Source: Capniomyces stellatus (Eukaryota > Kickxellomycota > Harpellomycetes > Harpellales > Legeriomycetaceae). Taken from it: a DNA stretch of 64,000 nucleotides. A program made the position numbers and the translations under genes. Below the pieces are notes generated by a model. The model saw nothing but the letters and a program-made list of their open reading frames with translations, searched no databases and had not been told where the DNA came from. Within the stretch, counting starts at the first letter, position 1. Each line of letters opens with the position of its first letter. The stretch is taken from assembly GCA_001661515.1 (NCBI GenBank), contig LUVW01000007.1, positions 392,478 through 456,477 on the forward strand, read 5' to 3'. Shown here one piece after another: positions 46,911 through 60,280 of the stretch.

Positions 46911-49900
46911 TTACGAGGCACAAAGTGGTGGATGGTAGGAATCTAAATCAAAAACAAGCGATCTAGGTTCGAACTTGCAAATAGAATCGGTATACCCGCT
47001 TCTAGCACCACCAGGGTTGGCGCCTGAACCTTCAGAAGCGACTGTAGGTTCAGAGATGCTGTTTTCATCGTTCAACAACAGCTTGAACATTCCAGTTCCG
47101 ATATTCATCTGAGTGCCCATAATAATTCTCTCACTCACACCCTCAATCTCATCCTGCTTCCCGTACACAGCAGCGTCAAACAAGTGGTCAGTGGTCTTTT
47201 CGAAACTGGCCAACATCATCACTGAATCCTTCATTTTGGCTATTCCAAACCTTGTGATTCCAAGAACCTCACCCTTATACGTCATTATATCGCCCAACAA
47301 CATCACGTGTCGCGGATCAATAGACATGCCGTGGGACTGCATTGTATACTGGATCTCGTTGATGATTGTAGACCTTGCAGCCTCAATCCCCAACACCTGC
47401 TGCATCTCCATTACGTGGTTGGAGGTGGTTTTGGTTCCAATTACCCCATCAACGCACATGACATCACGCAGACCATACCCTTCAACCAGCAAATCGTACA
47501 CACCCCGGCCCGTGTCTGAAATCACTGACCGAACAACCTGGTTGAACCCATTGACCACAATCTTTCCAAGCTCTCGCTTCAGGTGCTGCATGCTGTAGTG
47601 CAGTTTCTGTTTATCCTTGACGGAAACAAACACACGCAGTCTGTCGGGGTAATAAACACGGACGTTTTGCTCGCCAATCTTGAGTTTTGGCGCCATTGCT
47701 ATCGCGGTTGCTATCTGGTCAAGCCCGATTTCCAGCTGCAGCTTGGACAACGTGGTGATGTCGATTTTGACGCCCAAGTAGCACTGGCTGGGCCTGTACA
47801 CCTCCTCGATGCACTCTGCAATATCGCTGAGCAAACACCGCTCGACTCTTCCCTTGACGATTCTGGCCGACTGCAGACTGTTGTTTGAAACAAGTTTTGC
47901 AGTGATGATGGGCGTGCTGATTACTTTTGCCGCATTGATAATCTCTTTGATTCTGGGCACACCAAGCGTCACATTCATGGAAGCAACACCAGCAAAATGG
48001 AATGTCTTAAGCGTCATCTGCGTTCCAGGTTCACCAATAGACTGTGCCCCCAACGCCCCAACAGCAGTTCCAGGCTCGATTTTGGCGCTCTGGTACTTTT
48101 TCATGCAAAACTCAAAAAACATTTCCAGCCGTGGCCTTGTTATGTACAGCTTGTTGGACACCACGCGTCGAGACGCTAGGTTGAGGGACTTGTCCGTGTT
48201 CTCCAAGTATTGGCTCTCCATCCCATCAACCATGTCGGGCTCCTGGTCAAACTTGGGCAACCCATAGGAATCGCGCAAAAAGGCCACTTTGTCCGCCAGC
48301 CCATCACAAAACTCAAGCAGCGAATCCAGCCACAACTTGGTGCACATTTTGACCACCCTGGGCTCGGAAACCGCAACTCTGGCAAGCTTTTTGACCATGT
48401 ATGGCGGCAGCCCCATAGGTGAATCGCTGTTTACTGGACAGATCTGCTCAATGTGCGACCAATTTCGCATAAACTCTACTGGGAAGCCGTCACCCTCCAG
48501 CTCTGACGGATCAAGACCATCGTCACCATAAGTAAACTGGACCATTCCACCCGTTGAGGTACGGACCGAAGTGTCGTAGTGGATTGACAGATCCTCAAGA
48601 GCCTTCATCAGTCTGCGCTGCATATACCCGGTTTCAGCCGTCTTGACAGCCGTGTCAACCAGCCCCTCACGGCCAGAAATCGCATGGAACAAAAACTCTG
48701 TTGGCGACAAGCCCGAGTAGAAACTGTTTTGCACAAATCCTTTGGCTGCAGGCGTCTTTGAGTGCTTGAGGAAGTGCGGCAGTGTTCGGTCCGTAAACCC
48801 GTTGGCTATTCTGGACCCACTGACAATCTGCTGCCCCACGGAAGCCACCATCTGGCACACATTGATTGTTGATCCCTTTGACCCGCAGGTTGCCATAATC
48901 AATGGCGCGTTGTGTCGTCCCAACTCCTGCATACAAATCGACCCTGCATCATCACGAACACGCGACAAAACTCCCGATAGCGTAGACTCAAGCGTCTGCT
49001 CCTCGTCGCACCCCGGCAAGTTCACAAGCTTTCCCTGCATACTTTGCTCAATCAAGTTGTTGCACTTCTCGTAAGCCTCCTCAATGATAATGTCCTTGAG
49101 ACCACGCAGCTTCTCGCCCGGTGTCACGTCGGATATCCCAATTGAAAATCCTTGGTTGCAACTCCATCGCGCCGACAGCTTGGCCAGCCTGTTCATAATC
49201 GCAGCTGCCTCAGAAGTCCCGTAGTCGTGCAGAACCACAAAGAAAATAGACTTCTTCTTTCCATCTCCAATAATCGACTTGTCAAGAACCCCACACATAA
49301 TCTCACTGTCGATAATCACCAAGTACCCATCACTAGGACACATCTCATTCACCCGCTTTGATCCAGGCGCAGGCTTGGTGTACGACTTGGTCTTGGTCTC
49401 CAGCCCCACACTCACTGGCGACTGCCTGTTTGGCCTCATCAGCATATTGATCACCTGCTTTCCCGACCACAGGACACTCGGCTTCAAAATGCACGGTCCT
49501 GGCAGGTCGACGTGCACATTTGCGTCAAAGCAGTACGATATAATCTGTGAAACCTCCGCTCGTGTGTAGAACCTGTCCCTCTGCGTAATCAAGTACGCCG
49601 TCGTAATGAAATCCTGCGTCGCTCCAATAATCGGCTCCCCATTACGTGGCGTCACCAGGTTGTTCTTCACCCCCATAAGAACCATCGCCTCTGCTCGCGC
49701 CTCCTCTGTCTGCGGCAAATGCAGATTCATTTCGTCTCCATCAAAATCCGCATTGTAAGGCGTACACACACACTCGTTAAACCTAAACGTCCGCCACGGC
49801 TTGATCCTCGCTCTATGCGCCATGATCGACAGTCTATGCAGCGACGGCTGTCTGTTAAACAACACAATATCTCCATCATTCATGTGTCTCTCCACTATGT

Positions 49901-51497
49901 CTCCATACTGCAAGTTATCCGCCAACTCGTCTCTACGCCCAAACTTCAAAAACCTCTTCAGTCCCCCGTCCTGCAGCTTCTGGATGTAGTTTGCTCCTGG
50001 ATGCACATTCGGCCCATTCACCACCAGCTTCTTGAGCTTTTCCTTGTTAAACTTGGTCACCACCTCCGGATACGTCAACACTTTTGCCACCAGCTCCGGC
50101 ACCGCCACCTCATCTATCCCCATGTTTGGATCAGGCGAAATCACTGTTCTGCCCGAGAAATCCACTCTCTTCCCCGAAAGATTTCCCCTAAATCTGCCCT
50201 GCTTTCCCTTAAGTCTTTGGGTAAACCCTCTTATTGGCTTTCCTGCAACCGCAATTGAAATCCCCGGCACTTCCGAACTGATGTACATTGCTATCGCCAA
50301 CGAAAGAAAGTCCCACTGCTCCATAATGTTGCTCACCGACGCCCCCTTCTTGATCCCCGCCTCAATCAACGAATTGATGAATATAATCTCCGTCAGCTTC
50401 ACTGTCAAATCATCCTCGTTGCTTCCTCCATCCTGCGCCACCGACGGTCTGATACAAACCGGCGGCACTGGCACTGCTGTCCATATGAACTGCTCAGGCC
50501 GGCCCCCATTCGAGTCAAGTCCCATAAGTTCGCTGTCCTATAGTCATACAACATAACCCAATCGCTTTAACCATATATCGCATTACACCACACTTTAACT
50601 CCCCCCCCCCGCGACATTACATTCAATTTTCAACTTTCAACTTTCAATTTTGTCTCACGTCCTTACCTCGTTGCTAATCCTTTGGAAAAGTTGGTACGCT
50701 CTAAGCGGTGTTAGCTCTTCCTGCGCCTTGTTCACATATGGCTTGATTTCTGGCATGTCCTCTGCCGTCTTTTCCAAGTCCTTTTTAAACAACTCGTACT
50801 CTGCTGCTGTTCTCTTTTGCCGAAACTTTTCATGCACTATCTTAAGTGGCCCCACTTTTTTTACTACTCCGTTTGTTCCACCACAATGCATGCAGTAGGT
50901 TACTTTCTTGCACTTTGTGTTTATTGATTTGATTATCCCCCGTATTTGCAACCCATCAAGCCCCGGCGTTCTAAGCCTTTTCAAGTAAGAACGGCGGTCC
51001 TGCTCGTCCAGCATTACCTTGCAGCATGTCTACAAACCAGTACAACTACTTTTACATTTGTTCTCTTCACATCGCTCCAACACTATAATCCTAAATAACT
51101 ACCCCCCCCCCTCCAACCACCTTATGTCTAGATCCCCCCACATCACTGCAATCTTAATTATAAACTCCTCTCTTACCTTGCAAATATTCTGTAAAATCGT
51201 AATCGTTGGCTTGAAGTATCCGATATGGAAAACTGGAACGCATAGATTAATGTACCCCCAATGCCCAATACAGTCTGCCAGCGACAACCCACAAGTCTCA
51301 CAAAACGAAGACTTGTCTGATACTCCCAGTCTCTTATCCAAAACACCGTTTTTGACCTGAAGCTTGTCCTCTGCACTATACAAATCCCGATTCGTGATTT
51401 GTAACTCTGCCGATCTCCGAATGTCGTTGGCGCTCGGAACTCCAAATTGTATCATCTTTACCCTCTTGGGCACCGAATGCGAAACATGCGCCTTCAT
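46911..51497 (-). CDS. RPC1: RNA polymerase III largest subunit
   Basis: A 1436-aa product comes from three exons: 51497-51177, 51029-50667, 50537-46911. It is the catalytic core subunit that makes tRNA, 5S rRNA and U6 (yeast Rpc160/Rpo31, 1460 aa). Landmarks are VPKRVKMIQFG at the start, a zinc-binding CETCGLSLADCIGHWGY and CMHCGG in the clamp, and KPIRGFTQRLKGKQGRFRG. The invariant catalytic loop NADFDGDEMN lies at about residue 485, followed by the bridge-helix region with SGLSPTEFLFHA and GREGLVDTAVKTAETGY. SIGEPGTQMTLKTFHFAGVA precedes the C-terminal part. ASMNVTLGVPRIKEIINA and VEGYGLRDVMCVDGVIG identify Pol III rather than I or II, and there is no CTD heptad tail. The start was chosen at MKAHVSHSVPKRV, by analogy with the yeast N terminus. 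Confidence 0.97.
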
Positions 51498-52802
51498 TTT
51501 TTCACGTTCTTGTTCTATTTTGCTCTCCTGATTCAAACCAATACTTGGAAAGTAAACAGCTCCTTAATTCTGTATTTCTCTCTCCCTCTCACTACCCAAC
51601 TTCGTCTTATCTTACTAGTCTTTTTTTTTGTATCGTTGTTTAATGCTAATCCTCCAAGTGACTCTACCAATTTCCGTTTCCGAATTTATTTTCTTTAATT
51701 CTTGTTTTTCTTTACCTTTATTTCTGATCTACCTCTTTTTTCTCTTTACAAGATTGTTTTGGCTTTTTCTACCCCTCTATGCTTTTTAAAATCCACTGTT
51801 GCTTTGTTCCCCCTTACTTGGTATTAATTGCTGAATTTAATTGACAGAATAAGCGTTGATCTTTTACCAAACAATGCCTTTACAAGATATTTGTATTGTA
51901 TCAAACTGCGCTACTAATTTTCATGTTTACTCGTTCTAAAACTTTTTTTTTCGTTCCCTTGTAATTCCAAATTTTTTTGGAACAAAAAAAAAATGATACT
52001 AGATTTTTTGTTTTAATTAGCTGGGGAACAAGCGCAAGTATGAATAAAGTTGGTTCGATGGATTAGTGTAGTCAATTAAAAATTTTCGATTTAGTCATTC
52101 TGCTGTTTGATTCGGCATTTAATACAAACATTCAGCTTTTACTCTCAACCTTCAACAGCGATAAAAAAAAAAAAGTTTAAGAAACTTTGCAAAACTTGTA
52201 ATTGGCTAAACCACCCGGGTAGAATGAAGCAACCCCAACCATGACTAAAATAAGACTCCTAATGCTCCTCGAGACTCACATTGACATTTTGGCTTTTCTT
52301 TCCACACCTCGATACATTGCAAACATAGTCTGTGCATGCTCTATAGTGTTGTGTCTTGATCAGCAAAGCAGCCATGTAGATAGTGGCAGTTTGTACACTG
52401 CCTTGTCTTGCTTTTACCGAGAATACTAACTCCGTCAACTCCGTTGTTCTATTTATTATAACAAAGGTTGTTGAAGGTTGGTTTTATTAATTTTGAATCA
52501 AACTGGATGTTAGTGCTGCACTTTTTAAAAAAAAAAATTAAAAAAATAGCTGATTTATCAATAAACGCTATCGAGTTTACTTGGCTGCTCTGATTAGCAG
52601 TTTGATTCGATTGATTTTGTTTAAATTAACTTTTTTTTTATAAAAAAGCAGAAAAGAAAAAAAAATACACTATTAAGTTTAGTTTGCCTTAGATAGTATC
52701 AACAGTTATATAATTTAAATAAACTGAATAAACGAAAGCATCTGTTTAGACATTATATTGCTACTTGGAGAAAATAAACAGTAAAAGGACAATTATAGGG
52801 AA
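51498..52802. promoter_or_regulatory. Divergent RPC1/mS29 intergenic region
   Basis: 1.3 kb between divergent starts with several T-run/A-run junctions (for example 52523-52538). A 62-codon frame at 52241-52429 has no supporting features. No specific regulatory site is recognised. Confidence 0.55.
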
Positions 52803-55025
52803 ATGAGCATGCTAACAAAAGGGATTAAATCCTTATCAATCATCGACAGATCTTCGAAATCAGTACTCAAAAGCGGTCCGAAATTGGTTGCATGCTTTAG
52901 CTCTGCATCAATCCTGCAAGCTGGGAAACGAAAGGGTAAGTTTGCCTGGTTGTCTTACAGAGTTTGTCTTTGGTTTCAACAAAATAAAGCAGACCGACAA
53001 AACATCTGAATTTAAAGTTTCTAACGCTCAAGTATAAAATGGTCATTCGAGAAAATAATCCAACTATTATAAAGTATAAAAGCATGGACGTTTATATCGA
53101 ACTAATACATAAAAATGTACATGAAACGACAACAAACATAATGCAGCTGTGAGGTTTTATTAATTTTGTGTAAATTCTAAAAATCAAAACTAAAATAGAG
53201 GCTGATCGTACAAAATCAGCATCCTTCGTAAGAAAGAACAAAAGCGCTAAGCAAAAGGCAAGTCAGAATTACGGTTTAGAAAGTGTAATTTGTTTGACTG
53301 GTCGAGAATGCGTTACTGGAACTACTGCTAAAAATGGAATTTAATAGAGAGGCGGTGATTCAGGAGAAAGTGTTAAAATGGAAAAGAATCCATTCTACTA
53401 TAAACCAGCAATCGTCATGGAATTCGAATCACTTGGCTTTGTAAGAGCTTAACCATTGTTTTTTATTAATCACTTGGACATTTTGATTCTTTGAATTTAC
53501 ATGCAAATGTTCATTAGGCTTTGGTTTCAAATCTTAAAACTGAATTAACGCATCCTTTCTAATTTGTACATTGATTTACCTGGTAGGAAAACGCTGTTTC
53601 TGAGTCTGTAAACAAGAATTTCGAGATTGACAGCACTTTATTACAAGGTCTTGGTGAAAAGGGATTGCCCGGAAACCTCCACCAAAACGTAAGCCTACTA
53701 GCACAACTTTGTTCGCACTTTCCACAACCACTTTGGGCCTGTTTATATGATGCTATCAAAAAAAAAGTTATTAATAATGCCGCTCCATTTAAAGTTGGAC
53801 GAATAATAATAAAAATACATACATCCAAATGTAGGCTGGTATTGTAAGCAACAAAGGCTTGGTTTTCCGCAAAGTTGCTCTTAATGTGGTCGAAAAAATG
53901 CTACAAAGTCTTGAAACGCCAAGAAAAAAGGGCTTGATAATTGGTAAGTTGAGTTTCCTAAAGCTACAAACACTATTTTGCTTTCAAAGCCACTCATAAT
54001 ACAAAATATAGACGCGATTGTGATATGGTTTTGCAATACATTTTTTTATTGACTAAATATGTTTTTGTTCACTAGATGGAAAGTCTGGGATAGGAAAAAG
54101 CATTGTTATGTTGCAGGCCGTGTCCTGCGCAGTCAAAGCAGACTGGTTTGTTATCTATGTAAACGAGAGTAAGTCAAACTAGCGCAGCAGTATAATATCA
54201 ATTGATAATGAACTGATGGTATACTCTGCATTTATAACCTTCTGACTAAAATACTCTACGCTATTACACTTGGTTCCAACAGCCAACTCTTGGGTTGACT
54301 CAAGCTTGTCATACTCGCCAGTGCCTGAACAGCCAAATAAGTTCCACCAAAAGATCCTTGTATCAGCTCTTCTCCAGCAAATCAAGGCTATAAACAACCC
54401 TGAACTCCTTGACACCAAACTAAAAACCAACGTTGAACTAACCTTTGGAAAGCAAGTAGTTCCAGCGGGAACAAGTATTGGCACTGTTATTGACATTGGA
54501 ATAAAGTCTCCAGTTTACTCTCATGAGGTTCTGGATGCTGTGCTTGACACTGTTTCAAAACAGTCTGAAGTTCCAGTAATGATCGCAATTGACCAAATCA
54601 ACACTCTGTTTTCTAGGTCATCGTACACAGACCAGAAAAACAACATGATCTATGCAAGTAGATTGAAGTTGGTTGAAAGCTTTTTGCCATTTTACCAGAA
54701 CCAAAGCCAAGACCAAGACTCAAAGCCATTCAAGTCCATTCCAAAGGGGATAGCTATTGGTGCCACCTCCAAGCTAGATTCCCGATTCCAAAACTCCAAG
54801 TTCTACGAAAAAATCGAAGCTGAGCCAAAAAACAACGAATTTGATGTCATTTCCGTTCCCTCCCTTAATGCAGATGAGTCAAAGGCCATACTGTCACACT
54901 ACCATGACTCAGGGTTATTGCCTTACGAACCATCAGAAAATATTGTAATGAAGTTCTGGACTGCAACCTCTGGAAACCCATCTAAAATTCTGCAATCCTG
55001 CGCAAAGTTTACCACTGGCAGCTAA
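52803..55025 (+). CDS. RSM23: Mitochondrial small-subunit ribosomal protein mS29 (DAP3)
   Basis: A 443-aa product comes from seven exons: 52803-52935, 53199-53257, 53348-53440, 53587-53688, 53835-53943, 54076-54168, 54283-55025. mS29/DAP3 is the GTP-binding protein of the mitoribosomal small-subunit head. The N terminus (Lys/Ser-rich, no acids for about 15 residues) fits a presequence. The nucleotide-binding P-loop GKSGIGKS (about residues 167-174) is assembled across an intron and followed by SCAVKADWFVIYVNE. TNSWVDSSLSYSP and IAIDQINTLFSRSSY (Walker-B-like region) agree with the family. Exon 2 may end at 53227 (GT donor) or 53257 (GC donor); both keep frame. The C terminus has a winged-helix-like SGNPSKILQSCAKF. 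Confidence 0.92.
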
Positions 55026-56242
55026 ACCTCACCTAATACAAATATAACTCTCTTCAAACACCAATATACTCTTTACTCTTTTTTCTTTTTTTTTATCTCT
55101 CACTTTGCTATCTCTTTTTTATTTGCTCGTTTTAAATTTTTATTTATTTATTCACTCGATTTAATTTATCCACTATTTTCTCCATGCCAACTAATTGATA
55201 ATAACGGTAGCCTGGAAAAACAAAAAGTAGTAAAGGCTTGGATTGACCTGGTGCCTAAATGCATCGCGTGTATTAACACTATGTTCACTGGCATTAGTTT
55301 CGATCAATTTAATGGCTGTTTTAAACGCTTTCCGAGAAACAAAGCTCCGTTGAAAGCTGTCTCTTGTGTATCTTTCGCATTTACTATTTGTTGTTGTTTG
55401 ATTGCTTAGTACTTGGTTGTTTGGTACTTGGTTGTTTGGTTGGCTTGGAATATGGCCTCAAGCACCATAATTCCTTGGCCCCCTTCCCTTGGCTACTTGT
55501 TAACTCAACCTTCTTGCTTTTCCCATCATTCGGTATACGTTTTACCACCAATATTTATTTGTTTTTCCATTAAAATGGAACAAAACTTGAACTGATTATT
55601 CAAATTCAACATTTAAAAAAAGAATTATAAATTATAAAACTGACGCTTAATAAAATAAATCAACAGTTACTTTTTTCTTTTATTTAACTTGGTAGTTGTA
55701 CTATTCTGTAGAGTACATCATTGCTACAAATCTTATTTAAGAAAAGACCATTCAATCTGCTTAGCTGTATAATTAACATTAACTCAGTGTTAAAATACAA
55801 GCCCACACTCACTGCCAACACAATTGAAAAGTATGTAAACCAATTCAACTTTATAATGCTTTTGACTACCCAACATTTCTTTTTTTTAAAAAATGAAAAA
55901 AAAATACAAGTTTTACATCAAAATTAACTTGCTCGAATTTCACTACTACTATTGCTTTGAAAATCATATTGCCCTATTAAGCTTATAAACGTGCTCCTTG
56001 CCGATTATTATATTCGCAGTTCTGATAGAAAACATCATTCAAGCTAAGAATTTCACCGAGCCAAAGTTTTACGAACGAATTACGGCTGTTAAAACACAGA
56101 AATCTCAGCTCGGCGCGTATTTAACAAACATAAGTGTAGCAATAAAATCGACAATAAAAGCTATCCAACTTTATAAACCTTTTTTTTTTCAGAAACCACA
56201 ATTACTTATCTCTGACTAGCTTTGAGAGATTCTAGTTTTGGG
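55026..56242. other. Intergenic between mS29 and SUGP1-like gene
   Basis: 1.2 kb, AT-rich. A perfect 15-base direct repeat (TACTTGGTTGTTTGG twice) lies at 55411-55440. Short frames at 55721-56219 have background composition; no SURP-like exon was found here. Confidence 0.55.
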
Positions 56243-57860
56243 ATGAACGGTGAAAATACAATAAGAAGCCGTTGGGATAAACGCGAAAATGATTCTGGTT
56301 TGAAGGAGAATCTGTCTCATAATCAGTCTTTCGAATCTAAAAGGGCTGAATTGCGCCATTCCTTTTCAAACAATTCGAGCACAACTGAAGTTACTATTTT
56401 TAGTTCTCAAAACACAGCCGTAGGACAAGGTAACGAAGGTGGCTTACTCGCCTCTACGGGCCAGGGGAAAGATTTTCAGTCAGCTTACGATTTAGATCAA
56501 AACTCAAAACCCAATTTATCTGAGCGCGATATGAGCAGAGAAGCAAGGTATAGTAATAGAGATAAACATAGGAGTAGAAGCAGACAAAAAAGCAAGAGTA
56601 GAAGTAAAAGCCGAGATAGCTACAGGAAACACGATAGACACCGTGGTAGAAGTAGGACAAGAGAAGAGAAACGCTACAAGGACAGAAAACATAGTAGTGG
56701 TAGGAATAGAAGCAGAGATAGAAGCAGGAGCAGGAGCAGGAGCAGGAGCAGAGATCGTCATCGACGTAGACATAGAAACAGGAGTGGGAGTAGGAGTATA
56801 AGCAGGAATAGAGATCGACACAGACCAGCGTACACTGACTCTAGCAGTAAACGCAGGTCAGGTTACCAATCGAAGAAGGATGGGGATGAAAACAGGTCAA
56901 GAAAGCAAGACGAAAGTGCCAGAATCTTGGACCTGAAGCATGAAAGCGACAATATAAATCCAAATAAATACTTGCGCAAATACTCTAAATACTCTGACAC
57001 CTTTATTCCGGGGACGATTAAGGTTGGTAGCAAGTGGGTATTTCCTGAAGATGAAGTAGTTGATGATTATGGGACATGGGAACACAAGAAACGGATGCTG
57101 GAAATGGAACAAACTAAAAGTAAGTACACAAAAACAACCGCGAACACCAGTTATTGACCCTCTGTGCCAACTAGTAAATGTCGACTACAGTCAGCTCAGC
57201 TACTAATGCTATAATTAATTACTGGTGATTATTTGTCATAAAAACGCGGATATATTTTTTATTCTGATAGATGCGGCCAAGGAGCTAACAGTTGCTGCAA
57301 AAGGCCAACATCACATATCTGCCTTTTTGCCTAAAGAGCAGTTAGAAGCCTTCAACAAAAAGATAGAAGAAATAAGGTCGGGCAAGTTTGGACAAACGAC
57401 ATCCGATGCATCGAAATCGTCACAGAGTATTAATGAATCCAATATAGGGTTCAAGATGTTGAAGAAGCAAGGGTGGAATGAAGGCCAGGGGCTCGGAAGC
57501 CAGACCCAGGGAATAGTTAATCCAGTATCTGCGTAAGGAATAGACAAATTAAACAGTATTATTTTTCCAATGTGTCATTGGGACTTGACTTTAGTTGCGC
57601 TGTGCTTTTATGTTAGCTAAAAATGCTTGACGAATGCTTGGTACCGGGATCTGATCGGCATAGTAACTTTTGGTGTGTACTTTATAAATTGTAAATATAC
57701 TAGAGTTGATTCGGGCCCTAGTAACGCTGGAATAGGACAAAAATCGACTCTTGAAATCAACCCTGACGACGATGAGTTTGAAGTGTACAGGAAAAAAATG
57801 ATGCTTGCGTATAAATACAGACCTAACCCACTGAATAATCCCAGGCGGCAGTACTACTAG
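56243..57860 (+). CDS. SUGP1-like splicing factor (RS domain and G-patch)
   Basis: A 431-aa product comes from three exons: 56243-57119, 57271-57532, 57704-57860. The order is a Ser/Asn-rich N terminus, then an Arg/Ser domain at about residues 100-200 with (SR)n blocks. A conserved linker follows with GTWEHKKRMLEMEQTK and an ISAFLPKEQLEAF segment. The G-patch (about 350-378) is GFKMLKKQGWNEGQGLG. The C terminus DDDEFEVYRKKMMLAYKYRP, then NPLNNPRRQYY, is the near-invariant end of human SUGP1. G-patch proteins of this type activate DEAH helicases; human SUGP1 acts with SF3B1 and DHX15 at branch-site selection. No SURP domain is visible N-terminal to the linker, unlike the human protein, and the RS domain sits in its place. 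The start is the first ATG of the frame. Confidence 0.92.
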
Positions 57861-60280
57861 CACACCAGACTGACTTTTATTTTTTATGAATTTTCTTTTT
57901 ATACATCTACCGTTTATCGTCGCTTGAAATTGAAAACCACCATTATTTAAACACTTGTACTTTTATATCTTGGCAACATCCACCATGCCATCAACCAATA
58001 TCCAGCTTGCTGCGCTTTTGTTGGTAGTTTTACTGGATCTAATGTGGCTTCGGGCTGCTTTGTTTTTTCCGTTTTTGCCTTTTCTCAGGTTAGCCCCGTT
58101 GTTCCGCCAATAGTTTTGATTTGGTGGTTTGTACAACGGCTCGCCAAATATTTGCCTCACAATTTACTCGCTATGCCTGATTACTGACTTACTACGACTT
58201 TTATCGCTGTTCCAAAGCGCCAACGAAGCCAAATTTTTGTTAACAATCTTTGCCGCTGAACTTTGACGAATTATAGTTTACTTTGGTTCGTTATACAGTT
58301 TCACTCGGTCATAATTTGTAAAGCAGTTTAAATAGTGAACAATATAAAAATCGTAGTCAAGTGAAAGCAGTTTTACACTTTTATTGGCAATAAATTGATT
58401 AATTAACCGATTTACAATGCCAATAAACTTTATTGGTCCAGCATTTGTTACAAAGTCCCATAACCTGAAAGTAAATTAGCAAATAATATGTATCGGCGGG
58501 CACTCCAAGGACCCTGGGTAAGCTTTGTGCGGACCCGCTTGTTTATTCCGTGTTGCTCGAGATATCTTTAATTTTGATACTGTACGTATTTCAATTATAA
58601 CTTTCTTTGATTTCTTTATGAGCGTCAACTCAAGCGTAGAACAAAAGGCTGTCTTAGTGCCCTTTCGTTTGTGTGCTTTTTTAATGTCTACTCTTTTCCT
58701 CGATGCTTGTTTTTATTAACAGGCTTGATTAAGAGTATTCTTCTACATTAAGCGTAAATCTCGTTTACTCAGGGATGTGTAAAACGGATTTATTCAATCG
58801 AGGGACGGTGAGCCGGATATCTACCCGATTATTATTTTTAAAAAAAAAGTAAAAGTTTTGAACTGACTGTTAGAGGACACGTCATAAACCCACTCCTTCT
58901 CAGCTCTTTATTCTCGTTATTTTGGATTTCGAAGTGGTTATTACTCATATTATTGTCCTTATATCGCCAAGTTTTGAGCTGTTCCATGCTTCTGCTTTAA
59001 AGTACCAACATCGTCTCTTAACAATTCAACTCTTAAATCCCACTCTTCAAACAAATGGATTTACCGAAACCTTGTCAAGGAAATTATGTCGACCATTATT
59101 TTTATGTCGATACATTTTTTTTCTATTTTTTTTTCCTTTTTTGAAATGATGTACTTTCCTTTTTTTTTCTACCCCCCCCCTTTTTGAAGTGGTACTTTCA
59201 CTCTAAATACTCAACCAAGAAGGTAGTGAATGGTTGGACTGATTTGTTATTGGGCTTACATTCAAATAATAATCCAAAAGTGAAAACGAAAACGAAAACG
59301 CAAACAAAATATTTTCTCAAGTCAATCCCCACTCTATAGTAGCTTTTCGTCTTCTTAATTTGGTTTGTTTAGTGTTTGATAAAAGAAAGAAGGAAAATAA
59401 AAAAAATACCAAATAGTATTCTGTGTTTAGAAATTATGACTTGGTCCAATGAGGTGCCTTTACCTGTTTAAATACCTTCTCAATGGGTTAAAAGTAGGAA
59501 CTAAATTGCAGTGGTAGTAGTCCTCTGCCAAACACGAATGGAGCAGTGGTATCAGTTGATTTTAATTTTCCAACCTTTGTTTTTTGCTTCCTTTTCAATT
59601 TCTGGTTGTTTGGGAGCAAGTATTAATAATTTGTCTCGTTTGATGTTACAGTTCTTGACGGCTTTTTTTTTATTCAAAATTAAGTAGAATTTCATATTAG
59701 CTTTTTAAACTCAAAAAAAAAAGTTTGATTGATAGCTTTTCTTTTTAAATCCATCACTAGGTAGTAGATTGCGTTTATTTTCTTTTACTGAAGGAAATAG
59801 CGGATTAATCATCCAAAGACAACTTTGCATCTGGAAAAGTGGTAAATTGGGATTGCAAGTTAGAGGGTAAGTGTTTCATAAAGCGTAGTTTAATCTCAAT
59901 GTCAGAAGTATTTGCTATTCTGGTGGAATGTGTGTAGATGGATGTTGTCTGTGTGTGTGTGGGGTAAAACATTGGATTGAAACTGTATCTCTGGAATAAA
60001 AAGTGCTAAGATGCCAATAATTCAAAAGTGATAGTATGCTTTTAAATTTTTTTTTTACTGGCATGGTTCGATTAAATAAATCAATTTTTTTATTGAAGAA
60101 ACTTGAAGCTAGATGTATTTATTCAAAAGAAAGAGAAAGAATGCAATCTCGTTGGTGCTATTATTGTCAATCCAAGCAATAAACTCAGAAAAGGCAATAA
60201 CTTATAGTGTGAATAATAAATGTAGCTACTGGATGCAGGTTCAGTTAAAAACAGTTTTGCAGGACAAAAGCAAAGATTAA
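57861..60280. other. Long intergenic gap with a possible minus-strand exon
   Basis: 2.4 kb. On the minus strand 58160-57963 is open for 65 codons, contains YKPPNQNYWRNN and basic KGKNGKNKAARS stretches, and ends in VDVAKI. It has no ATG and would have to be a terminal exon; an upstream exon could not be joined without very short introns. The rest carries only background frames, a (TG)n run near 59950 and a C9 run near 59173. Confidence 0.4.

Noticed and set aside
47113..50556. Several plus-strand frames of 100-180 codons opposite RPC1
   Set aside because: They are shadows of the long RPC1 exon with no start context, domain or splice support.
50600..51115. Two C-runs (about 50600-50611 and 51100-51112) considered as G-quadruplex or assembly signals
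   Set aside because: They are single homopolymer runs within RPC1 introns and do not form a four-tract motif.
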